This document shows positions 1-8,235 of a stretch of DNA of 64,000 bases, one piece after another. This DNA is from JANQTF01 sp036835375 (lineage in GTDB: Bacteria > Bacteroidota > Bacteroidia > J057), in NCBI GenBank assembly GCA_036835375.1, contig DAITMB010000004.1, forward strand, positions 16,387 to 80,386, in the 5' to 3' direction. Numbering within the stretch: the first letter of the stretch is position 1; every line of letters starts with the position of its first letter. The translations under genes and the position numbers were made by a program. The notes beneath the pieces were generated by a model that saw only the letters and a list, made by a program, of their open reading frames with translations, had not been told where the DNA came from and made no database searches.

Positions 1-1
1 A

Positions 2-178
2 TCTCTATTTCTGCAATATCGCGAAGCTGGGGTCATTGCGGGAGGCATGGTTCCGAAGCTCGAAGCTGCATGTTCGGCCTTGGAAGCAGGGGTGGAAGAG
101 GTAGTGATTTGTCAGGCAAAAGCACTCCGTCAGGTCGGAACACCGGGCTTTGTGGGCACAGTCATCCGAAAGGATTAA
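2..178 (+). CDS. argB: Acetylglutamate kinase, C-terminal end (partial)
   Basis: An open frame enters from the left edge and ends with TAA at 176-178, giving 58 residues. It contains the motif GGMVPKLEAA followed by a Leu/Ala-rich helix and ends VGTPGFVGTVIRKD. This matches the end of N-acetylglutamate kinase, which phosphorylates N-acetylglutamate in arginine synthesis. The start lies outside the window, so only the last quarter is visible. It converges on the deoxyhypusine-synthase-like gene with a 28-bp gap. Arginine made by this pathway is the substrate of the arginine decarboxylase at 1892-3289, so the two may be functionally linked. Confidence 0.8.
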   Translation, partial: SLFLQYREAGVIAGGMVPKLEAACSALEAGVEEVVICQAKALRQVGTPGFVGTVIRKD

Positions 179-206
179 AAGCTGCTTTTGAAATTGAAAA
201 AAATGC

Positions 207-1181
207 CTACCAGCCGAGCAGCCACGCAAAGATGAGTGGAGCCACGATGGTCGCGTCCGACTCTACTATGAATTTTGGCGTGGTGATGTCGAGTTTCCCC
301 CAGGTGATTTTTTCATTGGGCACAGCACCAGAGTAGGACCCGTAGCTGGTGGTCGAATCAGAGATTTGGCAGAAATAGCTCCAAAATGGAATGTCTGTCA
401 TTTCCATGTCTTGGTACAGCATCGGCACCACGCAGATCGGGAAATCACCCGCGATCCCACCACCAATTTGAAAAAATCCCACTCCCTTGCCCGCGCTGTT
501 CTCGATGTACCAGCCAGCTAACCATGTCATGTATTCAATCCCTGACTTCATCGTGGAGGGATTCAACTCTCCTTTGATGCAGTAAGACGCAAAGATGTTA
601 CCCATCGTAGAGTCTTCCCACCCTGGCACGATGATCGGGAGATTGCGCTCTGCAGCAGCGATCATCCACGAGTTTTTTGGATCAATCTCGTAGTGCTCCT
701 TCAAGTCGCCCCCCAGCAGCATCTGGTACATGTATTCGTGTGGAAAATAACGCTGCCCATTGTCTTGAGCCGTTTTCCAGCGCTTGAAAATATGTTTCTG
801 GATTCTGCGGAATGCCTCTTCCTCCGGAATACAAGTGTCTGTGACGCGGTTGAATCCGTGCTCCAGCAGGTCCCATTCTTCTTGTGGGCTGAGGTCTCGA
901 TAGTTTGGCACGCGCTTGTAATGGGAGTGTGCAACCAGATTCATGATGTCTTCTTCCAGGTTGGCGCCCGTGCAGGAAATAATGTCCACCTTTCCTTGCC
1001 GAATCATTTCAGCCAAAGACAATCCAAGCTCCGCAGTGCTCATCGCTCCAGCAAGAGTAATCATCATTTTGCCTCCTTCAGTAAGGTGCGTTTCATAGCC
1101 TTTGGCAGCGTCCATGAGGGCAGCTGCATTGAAGTGGCGATAGTGATGCTGAATAAATTGGGAGACAGGTCCTCTGGTCAT
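207..1181 (-). CDS. Deoxyhypusine synthase-like protein (probable polyamine aminobutyl transferase)
   Basis: A 324-residue protein of the deoxyhypusine synthase fold, which uses NAD and a catalytic lysine to move the aminobutyl group of spermidine. The C-terminal motif EKITWGKLD keeps the lysine that forms the enzyme-imine intermediate (WGK), and SCTGANLEEDIMN resembles the NAD-binding region. Bacteria lack eIF5A, so hypusine formation is unlikely; bacterial relatives are thought to make homospermidine or related polyamines. The ATG at 1181 was preferred to an upstream one at 1307 because the extra 42 residues are Ser/Phe/Pro-rich and unlike the family. It lies downstream of NUDIX and arginine decarboxylase genes on the same strand. 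The fold is well supported; the substrate is inferred. Confidence 0.85.
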   Translation of the reverse strand: MTRGPVSQFIQHHYRHFNAAALMDAAKGYETHLTEGGKMMITLAGAMSTAELGLSLAEMIRQGKVDIISCTGANLEEDIMNLVAHSHYKRVPNYRDLSPQEEWDLLEHGFNRVTDTCIPEEEAFRRIQKHIFKRWKTAQDNGQRYFPHEYMYQMLLGGDLKEHYEIDPKNSWMIAAAERNLPIIVPGWEDSTMGNIFASYCIKGELNPSTMKSGIEYMTWLAGWYIENSAGKGVGFFQIGGGIAGDFPICVVPMLYQDMEMTDIPFWSYFCQISDSTTSYGSYSGAVPNEKITWGKLDITTPKFIVESDATIVAPLIFAWLLGW

Positions 1182-1380
1182 GGATTGAATACTCAAAAGT
1201 GAAACAGGAAAGTCGGAAGGGAATAGAGAAATGGGGGACTGGGAAGGAGAAAATTCGAAAAAAACTTGAGATACGAAAGGCTCTCGGGTCTTCTCGCGAG
1301 AAAACATAAAGCCGTGCTACTCAAGAGAAAATGCCCCAGACGTAGCGACACACGCCGACAAAGGGTCAACCCTCACAGGC

Positions 1381-1860
1381 TCAGGAAAGCTCCGATTGCC
1401 AGGGATACTTTGTCTTGTGGCTGGAGCGATTGAGGGAATCAAAGTCTTCACGATAGATCCCTCCGTCTGCATCGGGATGAAGGGTGAGGTAGGCTACTGG
1501 CGAGATGTCTTTGGGCAACTCGTGCCGGGCATACCACCCCAGGCCAAGGCACTTGGAAGGCTCAAGATTGGTAGGATAGCCCGACCACTCATTGACCTTA
1601 AAGATAAAATGAATTTTGCGGGTGTTCCCCTTTTCTCGATAAATGACCCGGACCAGGTGCAGAGACACCGCGTTGAGTCGCAGACCAAGTTCCTCGTAAG
1701 TCTCGCGGATGAGCGCCTCTACAGGTGTCTCGTTTCGTTCCACGTGGCCGCCAGGCAAGCCATACCCACCTCCTTTTTGCTTGGGACGCTTCATCAAGAG
1801 GTATCTGCCGTCCTGAAAAATCAGACCGCGGACCACAAGATCTGTATGGGTGATGGCCAT
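1381..1860 (-). CDS. NUDIX hydrolase
   Basis: A 159-residue protein with a complete NUDIX box at about residues 38-60: GHVERNE, seven residues, then RETYEELGL. This fits Gx5Ex7REUxEExGU, where the glutamates bind the Mg ion that cleaves a nucleoside diphosphate linked to another group. The N-terminal strand VVRGLIFQDGRYLLMKRP is typical of small MutT/ADP-ribose-type members. The substrate cannot be told from sequence. It starts 31 bp after the arginine decarboxylase stop on the same strand and is probably co-transcribed with it. Confidence 0.9.
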   Translation of the reverse strand: MAITHTDLVVRGLIFQDGRYLLMKRPKQKGGGYGLPGGHVERNETPVEALIRETYEELGLRLNAVSLHLVRVIYREKGNTRKIHFIFKVNEWSGYPTNLEPSKCLGLGWYARHELPKDISPVAYLTLHPDADGGIYREDFDSLNRSSHKTKYPWQSELS

Positions 1861-1891
1861 GGCAATGGGGATAGAAGGGGCTGAGTGCCGC

Positions 1892-3289
1892 CTAAATTCC
1901 AGGGTCGGTGTAGCCGAGGATTTTTAAGACTTGTTTGCTATTCTGCTCCTCGTGAAGTACATGCGTGCGCCGCGAACCGTCAGGATTGAGCGTAATCAAG
2001 ACGTGCTTTGGATCTGGCATCAGGCAGTGATGAAGTCCTCCTACGCCGCTGAGCACCTCTTGATAGGCACCCGTGTGGAAGAATCCCATGAACTGCACTT
2101 TGCGTGTCTTGGGCATGTAGATCGCATCAAGGTTGGCTTCTTGGTTGTAATAGTCATCCGAGTCACAGGTGATTCCTCCGATGAAAACCTTTTCGTAGCC
2201 GTTTTCCCAATTGTTGATTGGCAGAAGCATGAATTTCCGGTTCAATGCCCACACATCCGGCAGCATGGAGATCAGGCTCCCGTCGATCATGAGCCACTTT
2301 TCACGGTCATTTTGCTGTTTGCGACCTAGTACCCGAAAGAGTGTTCCAGAACTTTCCGCTACCGTGTAGCTCCCAAATTCTGTGAGGAGATCAGGTTCCG
2401 GCACTTCGTGATCAGTACAAATTTCCTTGATCGTCTTGACGATCTCGTCGATCACATAGGCGTAGTCAAAGTCAAACTCCAGCGAGTTGCGAAAAGGCAT
2501 TCCACCCCCAATGTCAAGCTTGGTGAGTTGAGGATTGATTCGGCGAAACCGGCAATAGAGGTTCACAAATTTCCGAAGCTCACTCCAGAAAAACGGAGAG
2601 TCCGAAATACCCGTGTGAACGAAAAAGTGGAGCACCTCTACCGTAAAGTGGGGATGATCGGCCAGGCGAGATTGGTAAAAATCCAAAATTTCGTCTTCTC
2701 GAATACCCAGTCGGCTGGTGTAAAAGTTAAAATCCGGTGGCTCTTCCGTGGCCAAGCGGATACCAATCTTACAAGGCTGATCGATTTCACTTTGGTAGAA
2801 ATTCAGCTCCTCCTTGTTATCGAGAATGGGGACTATATTGGTGAATCCGTCGTGGACCAGATCCACAATCCCTTGTTTGTATTCGTAGTCTTTGAAACCA
2901 TTGCAAATGACTAGAATGTCCTTATCGAGATGACCTCCGCGATAGAGGGCATCAATGATGGGCAGATCAAATGCAGAACTGGTTTCGAGTTGGACTTTAT
3001 TTTTCAACACTTCTGCCAAAATGTGCTTGAAGTGCGAACTCTTGGTGCAGTAGCAATAAGTATAATCTCCCTGGTAGTCGTGCTTCTTGATGGCTCGATG
3101 AAAAAAATCACGGGCATCCTGAATTTTTTGGGAAATAATGGGCAAATAAGTGAAGCGGAGAGGCGTCTTGTACGTCTCGATCAGCTCCATCAAATTAATC
3201 CCATGGAAATAGAGCTCGTCGTCCATCACCTGGAATCCGGGAGGAGGGAACTCGAAACTTTGGCGGAGGAAGTCGTGATAAGTCTGCAT
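1892..3289 (-). CDS. speA: Arginine decarboxylase (PLP-dependent, fold III)
   Basis: A 465-residue decarboxylase converting arginine to agmatine, the first step of polyamine synthesis. The alanine-racemase-type barrel shows the PLP lysine in CYCTKSSH (about residue 75), a glycine-rich phosphate site LDIGGGMPF, and GGITCDSDDYY, the CxSxD-type motif that contributes the second half of the active site across the dimer. It is shorter than the 650-residue enterobacterial SpeA, as expected for the Bacteroidota type. The ATG at 3289 was chosen because the 31 residues upstream are low-complexity Phe/Pro. It heads a leftward group with NUDIX and the deoxyhypusine-synthase-like gene. Diaminopimelate decarboxylase is a related alternative but fits less well. 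Confidence 0.85.
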   Translation of the reverse strand: MQTYHDFLRQSFEFPPPGFQVMDDELYFHGINLMELIETYKTPLRFTYLPIISQKIQDARDFFHRAIKKHDYQGDYTYCYCTKSSHFKHILAEVLKNKVQLETSSAFDLPIIDALYRGGHLDKDILVICNGFKDYEYKQGIVDLVHDGFTNIVPILDNKEELNFYQSEIDQPCKIGIRLATEEPPDFNFYTSRLGIREDEILDFYQSRLADHPHFTVEVLHFFVHTGISDSPFFWSELRKFVNLYCRFRRINPQLTKLDIGGGMPFRNSLEFDFDYAYVIDEIVKTIKEICTDHEVPEPDLLTEFGSYTVAESSGTLFRVLGRKQQNDREKWLMIDGSLISMLPDVWALNRKFMLLPINNWENGYEKVFIGGITCDSDDYYNQEANLDAIYMPKTRKVQFMGFFHTGAYQEVLSGVGGLHHCLMPDPKHVLITLNPDGSRRTHVLHEEQNSKQVLKILGYTDPGI

Positions 3290-3402
3290 GTAGCCACGTT
3301 TGCCTAAAGCAAAAGGGAAAGTGGGTGGAGGGAAATGAAAAAGGAATCGAAAAGGGAAGACCCAAATAGCCAAGTGGAGCACAAGCGGACGGACTTTCTT
3401 TC

Positions 3403-3424
3403 AATTCGCTTGTTAATTCGCTTG
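3403..3424. repeat. Direct repeat AATTCGCTTG x2
   Basis: Two perfect 10-bp copies at 3403-3412 and 3415-3424, separated by TA. They lie about 115 bp upstream of the speA start codon on the leftward side. They could be a regulator site, but there is no other support. Confidence 0.45.
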
Positions 3425-3444
3425 CAATAGTACAGTTTTCTCCG

Positions 3445-3460
3445 TTTGCAGAAATGCAAA
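3445..3460. promoter_or_regulatory. Inverted repeat TTTGCA-N4-TGCAAA
   Basis: A perfect 6-bp inverted repeat with a 4-base spacer (GAAA) in the divergent speA/HMG-CoA reductase promoter region. The shape suits a dimeric regulator. The regulator is unknown and chance occurrence is possible. Confidence 0.35.
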
Positions 3461-3613
3461 GTGTTGACTTTTTCTAAGGAAGTAAATCAGAAAAGGACCA
3501 AACGCATGAACGTCCCCATTAGTTGGGGAATGAGAGAAAAAATGTAATTTCTACGTTCCATCGGGGATCTTTTACCCCATTCTACTACTACGCTATTCTA
3601 TTCGCCAAGAATT

Positions 3614-5161
3614 ATGATTGTCCCTAGCCTTCTTCTCAAGCAGCTCTATACTTTTGGGAGCCTCAAAAACACCGATACGGGCATCAGCTTTAGCCTCAAA
3701 AATCGCCTCAGTGACGCCACCCTCGTTGGCGTCGTTGGCCTGAGCGTTGCTGGCAAGGAACGCCACCTCGCGGACATGACCATCCATATGAGCGATGGCA
3801 CACAGATTGACCCCAGCGCGGTGTCGCCTGCCTATCCGATCAATTTTCCCTTGCGCGAAAGCCTGGAGATCACCGTGAACATGGAGCAGCTGCCCGACGG
3901 CAAACACAAAATCGAGTTGCACTTTGAGGCCAAGCCATTTGGTAAGCTCAAACTCAAGGTGGAAGGCTCTATCTCTACCCATGACGAGAAGCGCGTAGTC
4001 ATCCCCCGCAGCCGAAAGGATGACTATGACGAGGAGATCATTCGACTGCGGCAGCGATTTGCAGAGGACTTTACCGGAAAAAAGCTGGATCACTTGCCCC
4101 ATTATTCATTCGATCCTCATATTTCGGGCGGTAATATCGAGCACTTCATCGGTGTGGCACAGGTGCCAGTTGGCCTGGCAGGGCCGCTGCTGGTAAATGG
4201 AGAGCACGCCATCGGCGACTTTCTCATACCATTGGCGACCACCGAAGGCACGCTCGTAGCCTCTTACAATCGCGGTATGAAGCTCATCAATGCTTGTGGC
4301 GGCGTGAAGTGCTCAGTCGTGGACGATGTGATGCAGCGGGCACCTGTGTTTGTATTTGAAGATGCGCGCGAAGCCAGAGAATTCACGATCTGGGTCAAGG
4401 CCCATTTTCTTCAGATCGCCGAGCAAGCAGAGTCCACCACTTCCGTCGGCAGGTTAACTTACGTGGATCCTTACTTGGCATCTAAATTTGCCTACCTGCG
4501 CTTCAACTATACCACGGGCGACGCTGCCGGACAAAACATGGTAGGCCGCGCGACCTTCGCCGCCTGCTCCTGGATCATTGATCACTACTCCGAAGGCAAA
4601 ATCAAGCACTTTTACCTCGAGTCGAATCTCGCCACAGACAAAAAGGCGTCCCAAGTCAACGTCATGCACACCAGAGGCAAGCGCGTCACAGCCGAGGTGC
4701 TCATCAAGCGAGATGTCCTCCATCAATTGATGCGGGTGGATACCACCACCCTCGCCCATCACGCTGGCGTCGCCAATGTGGGGGCCATTCTTTCTGGCGC
4801 CAACAACAACGGCCTGCACTCTGCCAATGCCATCACGGCCCTCTTCATCGCTACGGGGCAGGATGTCGCCAACGTGTCAGAATCCTCCGCTGGCATTGGC
4901 TATGTGGAACTCACCCCAGAAAATGACCTGTACTTTTCCATTACCATTCCATCGCTTATTGTAGCGACCTATGGAGGGGGAACCGGATTAGCGACGCAGC
5001 GAGAGTGCTTGGAATTACTTGGGTGCTATGGGCGAGGCAACGTGAAAAAGTTTGCAGAAATCGTTGCAGGCGTCGTCCTCGCTGGCGAGCTGTCATTGGC
5101 CTCAGCCATTTCCTCATCGGACTGGGTGTCCAGTCATGAGCAGTATGGTCGCAATCGCTAG
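3614..5161 (+). CDS. Hydroxymethylglutaryl-CoA reductase, class I type with N-terminal extension
   Basis: A 515-residue enzyme reducing HMG-CoA to mevalonate, the committed step of the mevalonate isoprenoid route. The catalytic domain starts near residue 140. It shows catalytic Glu 211 in TTEGTLVAS, the cofactor motif GDAAGQNM (302-309), Lys 343/344 in TDKKASQVN, Asp 417 in GQDVANV and His 508 in SSHEQYGRNR at the extreme C terminus. That His arrangement and the length favour class I over class II. Residues 1-130 form a beta-rich extra domain with no membrane segment, so the protein should be cytosolic. The neighbours are unrelated. Enzyme identity is secure; the role of the extra domain is unknown. 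Confidence 0.93.
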   Translation: MIVPSLLLKQLYTFGSLKNTDTGISFSLKNRLSDATLVGVVGLSVAGKERHLADMTIHMSDGTQIDPSAVSPAYPINFPLRESLEITVNMEQLPDGKHKIELHFEAKPFGKLKLKVEGSISTHDEKRVVIPRSRKDDYDEEIIRLRQRFAEDFTGKKLDHLPHYSFDPHISGGNIEHFIGVAQVPVGLAGPLLVNGEHAIGDFLIPLATTEGTLVASYNRGMKLINACGGVKCSVVDDVMQRAPVFVFEDAREAREFTIWVKAHFLQIAEQAESTTSVGRLTYVDPYLASKFAYLRFNYTTGDAAGQNMVGRATFAACSWIIDHYSEGKIKHFYLESNLATDKKASQVNVMHTRGKRVTAEVLIKRDVLHQLMRVDTTTLAHHAGVANVGAILSGANNNGLHSANAITALFIATGQDVANVSESSAGIGYVELTPENDLYFSITIPSLIVATYGGGTGLATQRECLELLGCYGRGNVKKFAEIVAGVVLAGELSLASAISSSDWVSSHEQYGRNR

Positions 5162-5221
5162 ATGGCTCCGGCTGGCCTGATTTGGGAGCGATGTTAAGCT
5201 TCGCACCTATGGGTTATCAAC

Positions 5222-5250
5222 AAAAAAACGCCCCGACGGATGTCAGGGCG
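5222..5250 (-). terminator. Rho-independent terminator for the YpdA-type gene
   Basis: On the minus strand a stem CGCCC, one mismatch, GAC, four-base loop and the complementary arm is followed directly by seven T residues. It lies about 150 bp past the stop codon of the YpdA-type gene and faces the correct way for it. On the plus strand there is no U-tract, so it is not a good terminator for the HMG-CoA reductase gene. Confidence 0.75.
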
Positions 5251-5398
5251 ATTTCACTACTACTACGAAAGAAACTCAGTTCAGACTTTTTGTGTTTGTT
5301 ATTGAGACGAGCATCTGTCGTTGAATGTTGCAAAAGGGTTGCCTAAGACAGAAAATATTTCTGGGAAAACGTTTGCCCCTGGAAATACTTGACAACCA

Positions 5399-6382
5399 TC
5401 AAGTTGAAGTGACCGACAACCGCGCCGCAATCTCTTTTATCACTACCGTCGCGTGAGCGATAGAGTTTTCAATAAACCACTTGTTGGTGTTCATGCCACC
5501 ACACACCGTACCTGCTAAAAATACATTGGGGAGATTGCTTTCGAAGGTGCTCTCGTTTCGCACTGGAAATTTAGCTTCGTCGTCACATAGCTCGATGCCG
5601 TTGCGGGTGAGCCAAGAGAAATCCGGCTGGTATCCGGTCATGGCTAGCACAAAGTCATTAGGCAGGGTGATGGCGCCATTTGGAGTAGTCAAATCCACCT
5701 CTCTGGCCCGAATTTCCAAGATTTTCGAGTCAAAATAAGCTGGGATGGATCCCTCTGCGATGCGATTGTCGATGTCGGGCTTTACCCAGTATTTTACGCG
5801 GTGACTGATCGTAGGGCCGTGGTGAACGAGGCTCACTTTGGCTCCGGCGCGCCAAGTCTCAAGTGCTACGTCAATGGCAGAGTTGGCAGCACCTACTACA
5901 ATCACATGGCGACCGACATAGGGATGGGGGTCATCATAGTAATGCTTCACCTTCGGAAGCTCCTCCCCGGGCACGTTCATGAGATTTGGATGGTCGTAAA
6001 ATCCCGTCGCGATGACCAAGTGCTGAGTGTGATATTGATCTCTCGAAGTATTTACGCGATAGCCAGCCGCTAATTTTTCAAAACCGCTCACAGGCTCATA
6101 GGTGTGGATGGGCAAGTCAAAATGCCCCGCTACCCGGCGGTAGTATTCGAGGGCTTCTCTTCGGGTCGGCTTCGTGCCATGAGAAACGAAGGGAATGCCT
6201 CCGATCTCGATTTTTTCAGAAGTCGAGAAGAAGGTCATGTTGGTGGGGTAGTGGTAAATCGAGTTGACCAGGCACCCCTTTTCCAAGATGAGGAAGTTGA
6301 GCTGACGGCGGCGGGCTTCGATTCCAGCCGCCAGTCCGATGGGCCCACTACCGATGATGATAAGGTCGTACATTTTCTTCAT
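5399..6382 (-). CDS. ypdA: YpdA-family FAD/NAD(P)-dependent oxidoreductase
   Basis: A 327-residue thioredoxin-reductase-like flavoprotein with two dinucleotide motifs: GSGPIGLAAG near the N terminus for FAD and VVGAANSAIDVA in the middle for NAD(P)H. The signature PTNMTFFSTSEK and the C-terminal FLAGTVCGGMNTNKWFIENS are those of the YpdA family, which in Firmicutes reduces bacillithiol disulfide. The CxxC pair of true thioredoxin reductases is absent. The N-terminal cysteine that Firmicutes YpdA carries in GPCG is Ile here, so the same chemistry should not be assumed. Its terminator lies at 5222-5250. Confidence 0.85.
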   Translation of the reverse strand: MKKMYDLIIIGSGPIGLAAGIEARRRQLNFLILEKGCLVNSIYHYPTNMTFFSTSEKIEIGGIPFVSHGTKPTRREALEYYRRVAGHFDLPIHTYEPVSGFEKLAAGYRVNTSRDQYHTQHLVIATGFYDHPNLMNVPGEELPKVKHYYDDPHPYVGRHVIVVGAANSAIDVALETWRAGAKVSLVHHGPTISHRVKYWVKPDIDNRIAEGSIPAYFDSKILEIRAREVDLTTPNGAITLPNDFVLAMTGYQPDFSWLTRNGIELCDDEAKFPVRNESTFESNLPNVFLAGTVCGGMNTNKWFIENSIAHATVVIKEIAARLSVTST

Positions 6383-6890
6383 TTACTGTACCTAATTCGG
6401 CTGATTTGTGAGGTATTCCTACGAAATGAAGGGACCAAGCGCGCAAGTTATTGGAGCTGGTAGTGTAAGAAGTGACAGGAAAAGCCCGCGAAAGTCAAGT
6501 TAAATTCAAGTTTGTGAATCAACTGAGATATCTACATATTTCGCCCCGGTAATATGATCGCCTTTTCATGTGTTGGCTTACCTTTCGGTACATCGTCCAT
6601 TTCAGGTGTTAATTTCCTAGTTATGAGGAAGTTAGTAGATGGTTTTTGCCGAAAAATATGCCGAAGTTTCGGTGTATATTCAATGGGAGAGCGGGGCTGT
6701 ACCACGTTTAGATCAAGAACGAAAACGAATCAGGAGCACAAGTTTAGAACGATTCTAAATCCTTCAGGACCAAGATTCTTTCCTAGGGGGCATTTTGCGG
6801 ATCGGGGGGGCCGTGTTAATTTGCCATCCGATTAGAGAGCATTTTCTCTTCAATCATCACAATTTCAACCGCGCACATAACGCATTTGCT
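6383..6890. other. Intergenic region upstream of the Act/oxidase operon
   Basis: 508 bp between divergent genes. It should carry the promoter of the 18-kb respiratory block and that of the YpdA-type gene. Small palindromes are present: TACCTTTCGGTA at 6579-6590 and CCGAAGTTTCGG at 6661-6672. No clear TAnnTTTG element and no convincing gene was found; an open frame at 6554-6835 lacks any recognisable domain. Confidence 0.5.
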
Positions 6891-8132
6891 ATGGTTCGCA
6901 ACGCTATGCAGCACATACGCACGGTCATCAGTACCTTTTTATTGCTAGGAATCCTTGTTCCGGCACTCCATGCGCAGGGGGACCCTGCTGCGGGAAAAGA
7001 ATTATATACTGCCTGCGCCGCCTGCCACAAGATCAAGGGAAAGCTAGTCGGGCCACAACTCGGCGGCATCAATGAAAAATATGCCGGCGACGAGGAGTGG
7101 CTCTATAAGTGGATTAAAAATGCTCCCGGCATGATCCAGGCAGGTGACTCAAAAGCTGTGGCGCTTTGGGAAGAGAACAACAAGGCCGCCATGTCCGCCT
7201 TCACATACTTATCTGACGGAGACATTGATAACATCCTTGCCTACGTCGCAGTGGAATGGGAAAAGCTCAATGCTCCTGTTGAGGTAGCTGGTGCTCCAAC
7301 TGGCGGTGGTGGTGGCACTGGCATTGATGATCCTTCCATCTACTATGCACTTTTGGGCCTAGTGGCGATTTTGTTGCTGATCGCATTGCTGTTGGTTGTC
7401 ATCACAGGGACGCTGATTGCATCTGTCAGAGCCAAAGAAAACAAGGAGCCAGTTCGTTTTGCTGAGATTTTTGCGCAGACGCGGGCCATCCTCCAAAATA
7501 AATTCGCCATTGTGGCGATGACGATTTTCATCGTCGTAGGAGGTGGCGCTAAGTGGATTGCCGAGGCCAGGACCATCGGCCTGCACCAAGGGTATATGCC
7601 AGAGCAGCCCATTGCCTTCAGCCACGCCATTCACGCAGGAGAATATGAGATCGATTGTAAATACTGTCACACAGGGACCACCAAGTCCAAGAGTGCATGG
7701 ATTCCTTCGGTCAATATTTGTATGAATTGCCACAAAGGCATTCGCAATCGCCACGAATCTGATGAGGCTGTGGCCGATCCTGAGTACATCTCCCCTGAGA
7801 TTGCCAAGATTTATGCTGCAGTCGGTTGGGATGCTGATCAGGCAGCCTATATCGAAGGCTACGAAGAGAAAGCCATCGAATGGGTTCGGATTCACAACAT
7901 GCCTGACCACGCTTACTTCAACCACGCGCAGCACGTCGTGGTGGGAGGCATTGAATGCCAGACCTGCCATGGACCGGTGGAGGAGATGGAAGTGGTGTAT
8001 CAATACTCTGATTTGGGCATGGGCTGGTGTATCAGCTGTCACCGCGAAGAGAAAGTCAAAGTCCTTGGCGAACCTACTGACAAGACCGTTGCCGAAATGG
8101 GTGGCCTTAACTGCGCCGCATGTCACTACTAA
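6891..8132 (+). CDS. actA: Alternative complex III subunit A, multiheme cytochrome c
   Basis: A 413-residue membrane-bound cytochrome of the quinol:cytochrome c oxidoreductase Act complex. Six heme c sites are visible: CAACH (42-46) in an N-terminal monoheme domain, then after two membrane helices (about 141-170 and 195-215) CKYCH, CMNCH, CQTCH, CISCH and a terminal CAACH. A signal peptide ends near ALHAQG. The ATG at 6891 (or 6906) was chosen because either gives a clean signal peptide, while the longer frame from 6795 does not. The C-terminal pentaheme part is the classic ActA; the fused N-terminal cytochrome domain is a Bacteroidota arrangement. First gene of the respiratory operon. Confidence 0.92.
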   Translation: MVRNAMQHIRTVISTFLLLGILVPALHAQGDPAAGKELYTACAACHKIKGKLVGPQLGGINEKYAGDEEWLYKWIKNAPGMIQAGDSKAVALWEENNKAAMSAFTYLSDGDIDNILAYVAVEWEKLNAPVEVAGAPTGGGGGTGIDDPSIYYALLGLVAILLLIALLLVVITGTLIASVRAKENKEPVRFAEIFAQTRAILQNKFAIVAMTIFIVVGGGAKWIAEARTIGLHQGYMPEQPIAFSHAIHAGEYEIDCKYCHTGTTKSKSAWIPSVNICMNCHKGIRNRHESDEAVADPEYISPEIAKIYAAVGWDADQAAYIEGYEEKAIEWVRIHNMPDHAYFNHAQHVVVGGIECQTCHGPVEEMEVVYQYSDLGMGWCISCHREEKVKVLGEPTDKTVAEMGGLNCAACHY

Positions 8133-8235
8133 TAGCGAGCAAGATGAGCAGGAAGTTTTTTTCAGAATTCACGCCCATCGACCCTCGCACTCAAATTTTT
8201 CTCAGCATCACGAACTTCGATAACTCCATTCATAG

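Larger units (their letters stand above)
3290..3613. other. Divergent intergenic region between speA and HMG-CoA reductase
   Basis: This 324-bp region must hold both divergent promoters. Visible structure is limited to a 10-bp direct repeat (AATTCGCTTG, 12-bp period) at 3403-3424 and a 6-bp inverted repeat at 3445-3460. No coding frame or RNA gene is recognised. Confidence 0.6.

Noticed and set aside
693..1202. 169-residue rightward open frame
   Set aside because: Antisense shadow of the deoxyhypusine-synthase-like gene.
6554..6835. 93-residue open frame before actA
   Set aside because: Cys/Arg-rich with no domain or start context, and lies in the promoter region of the respiratory operon.
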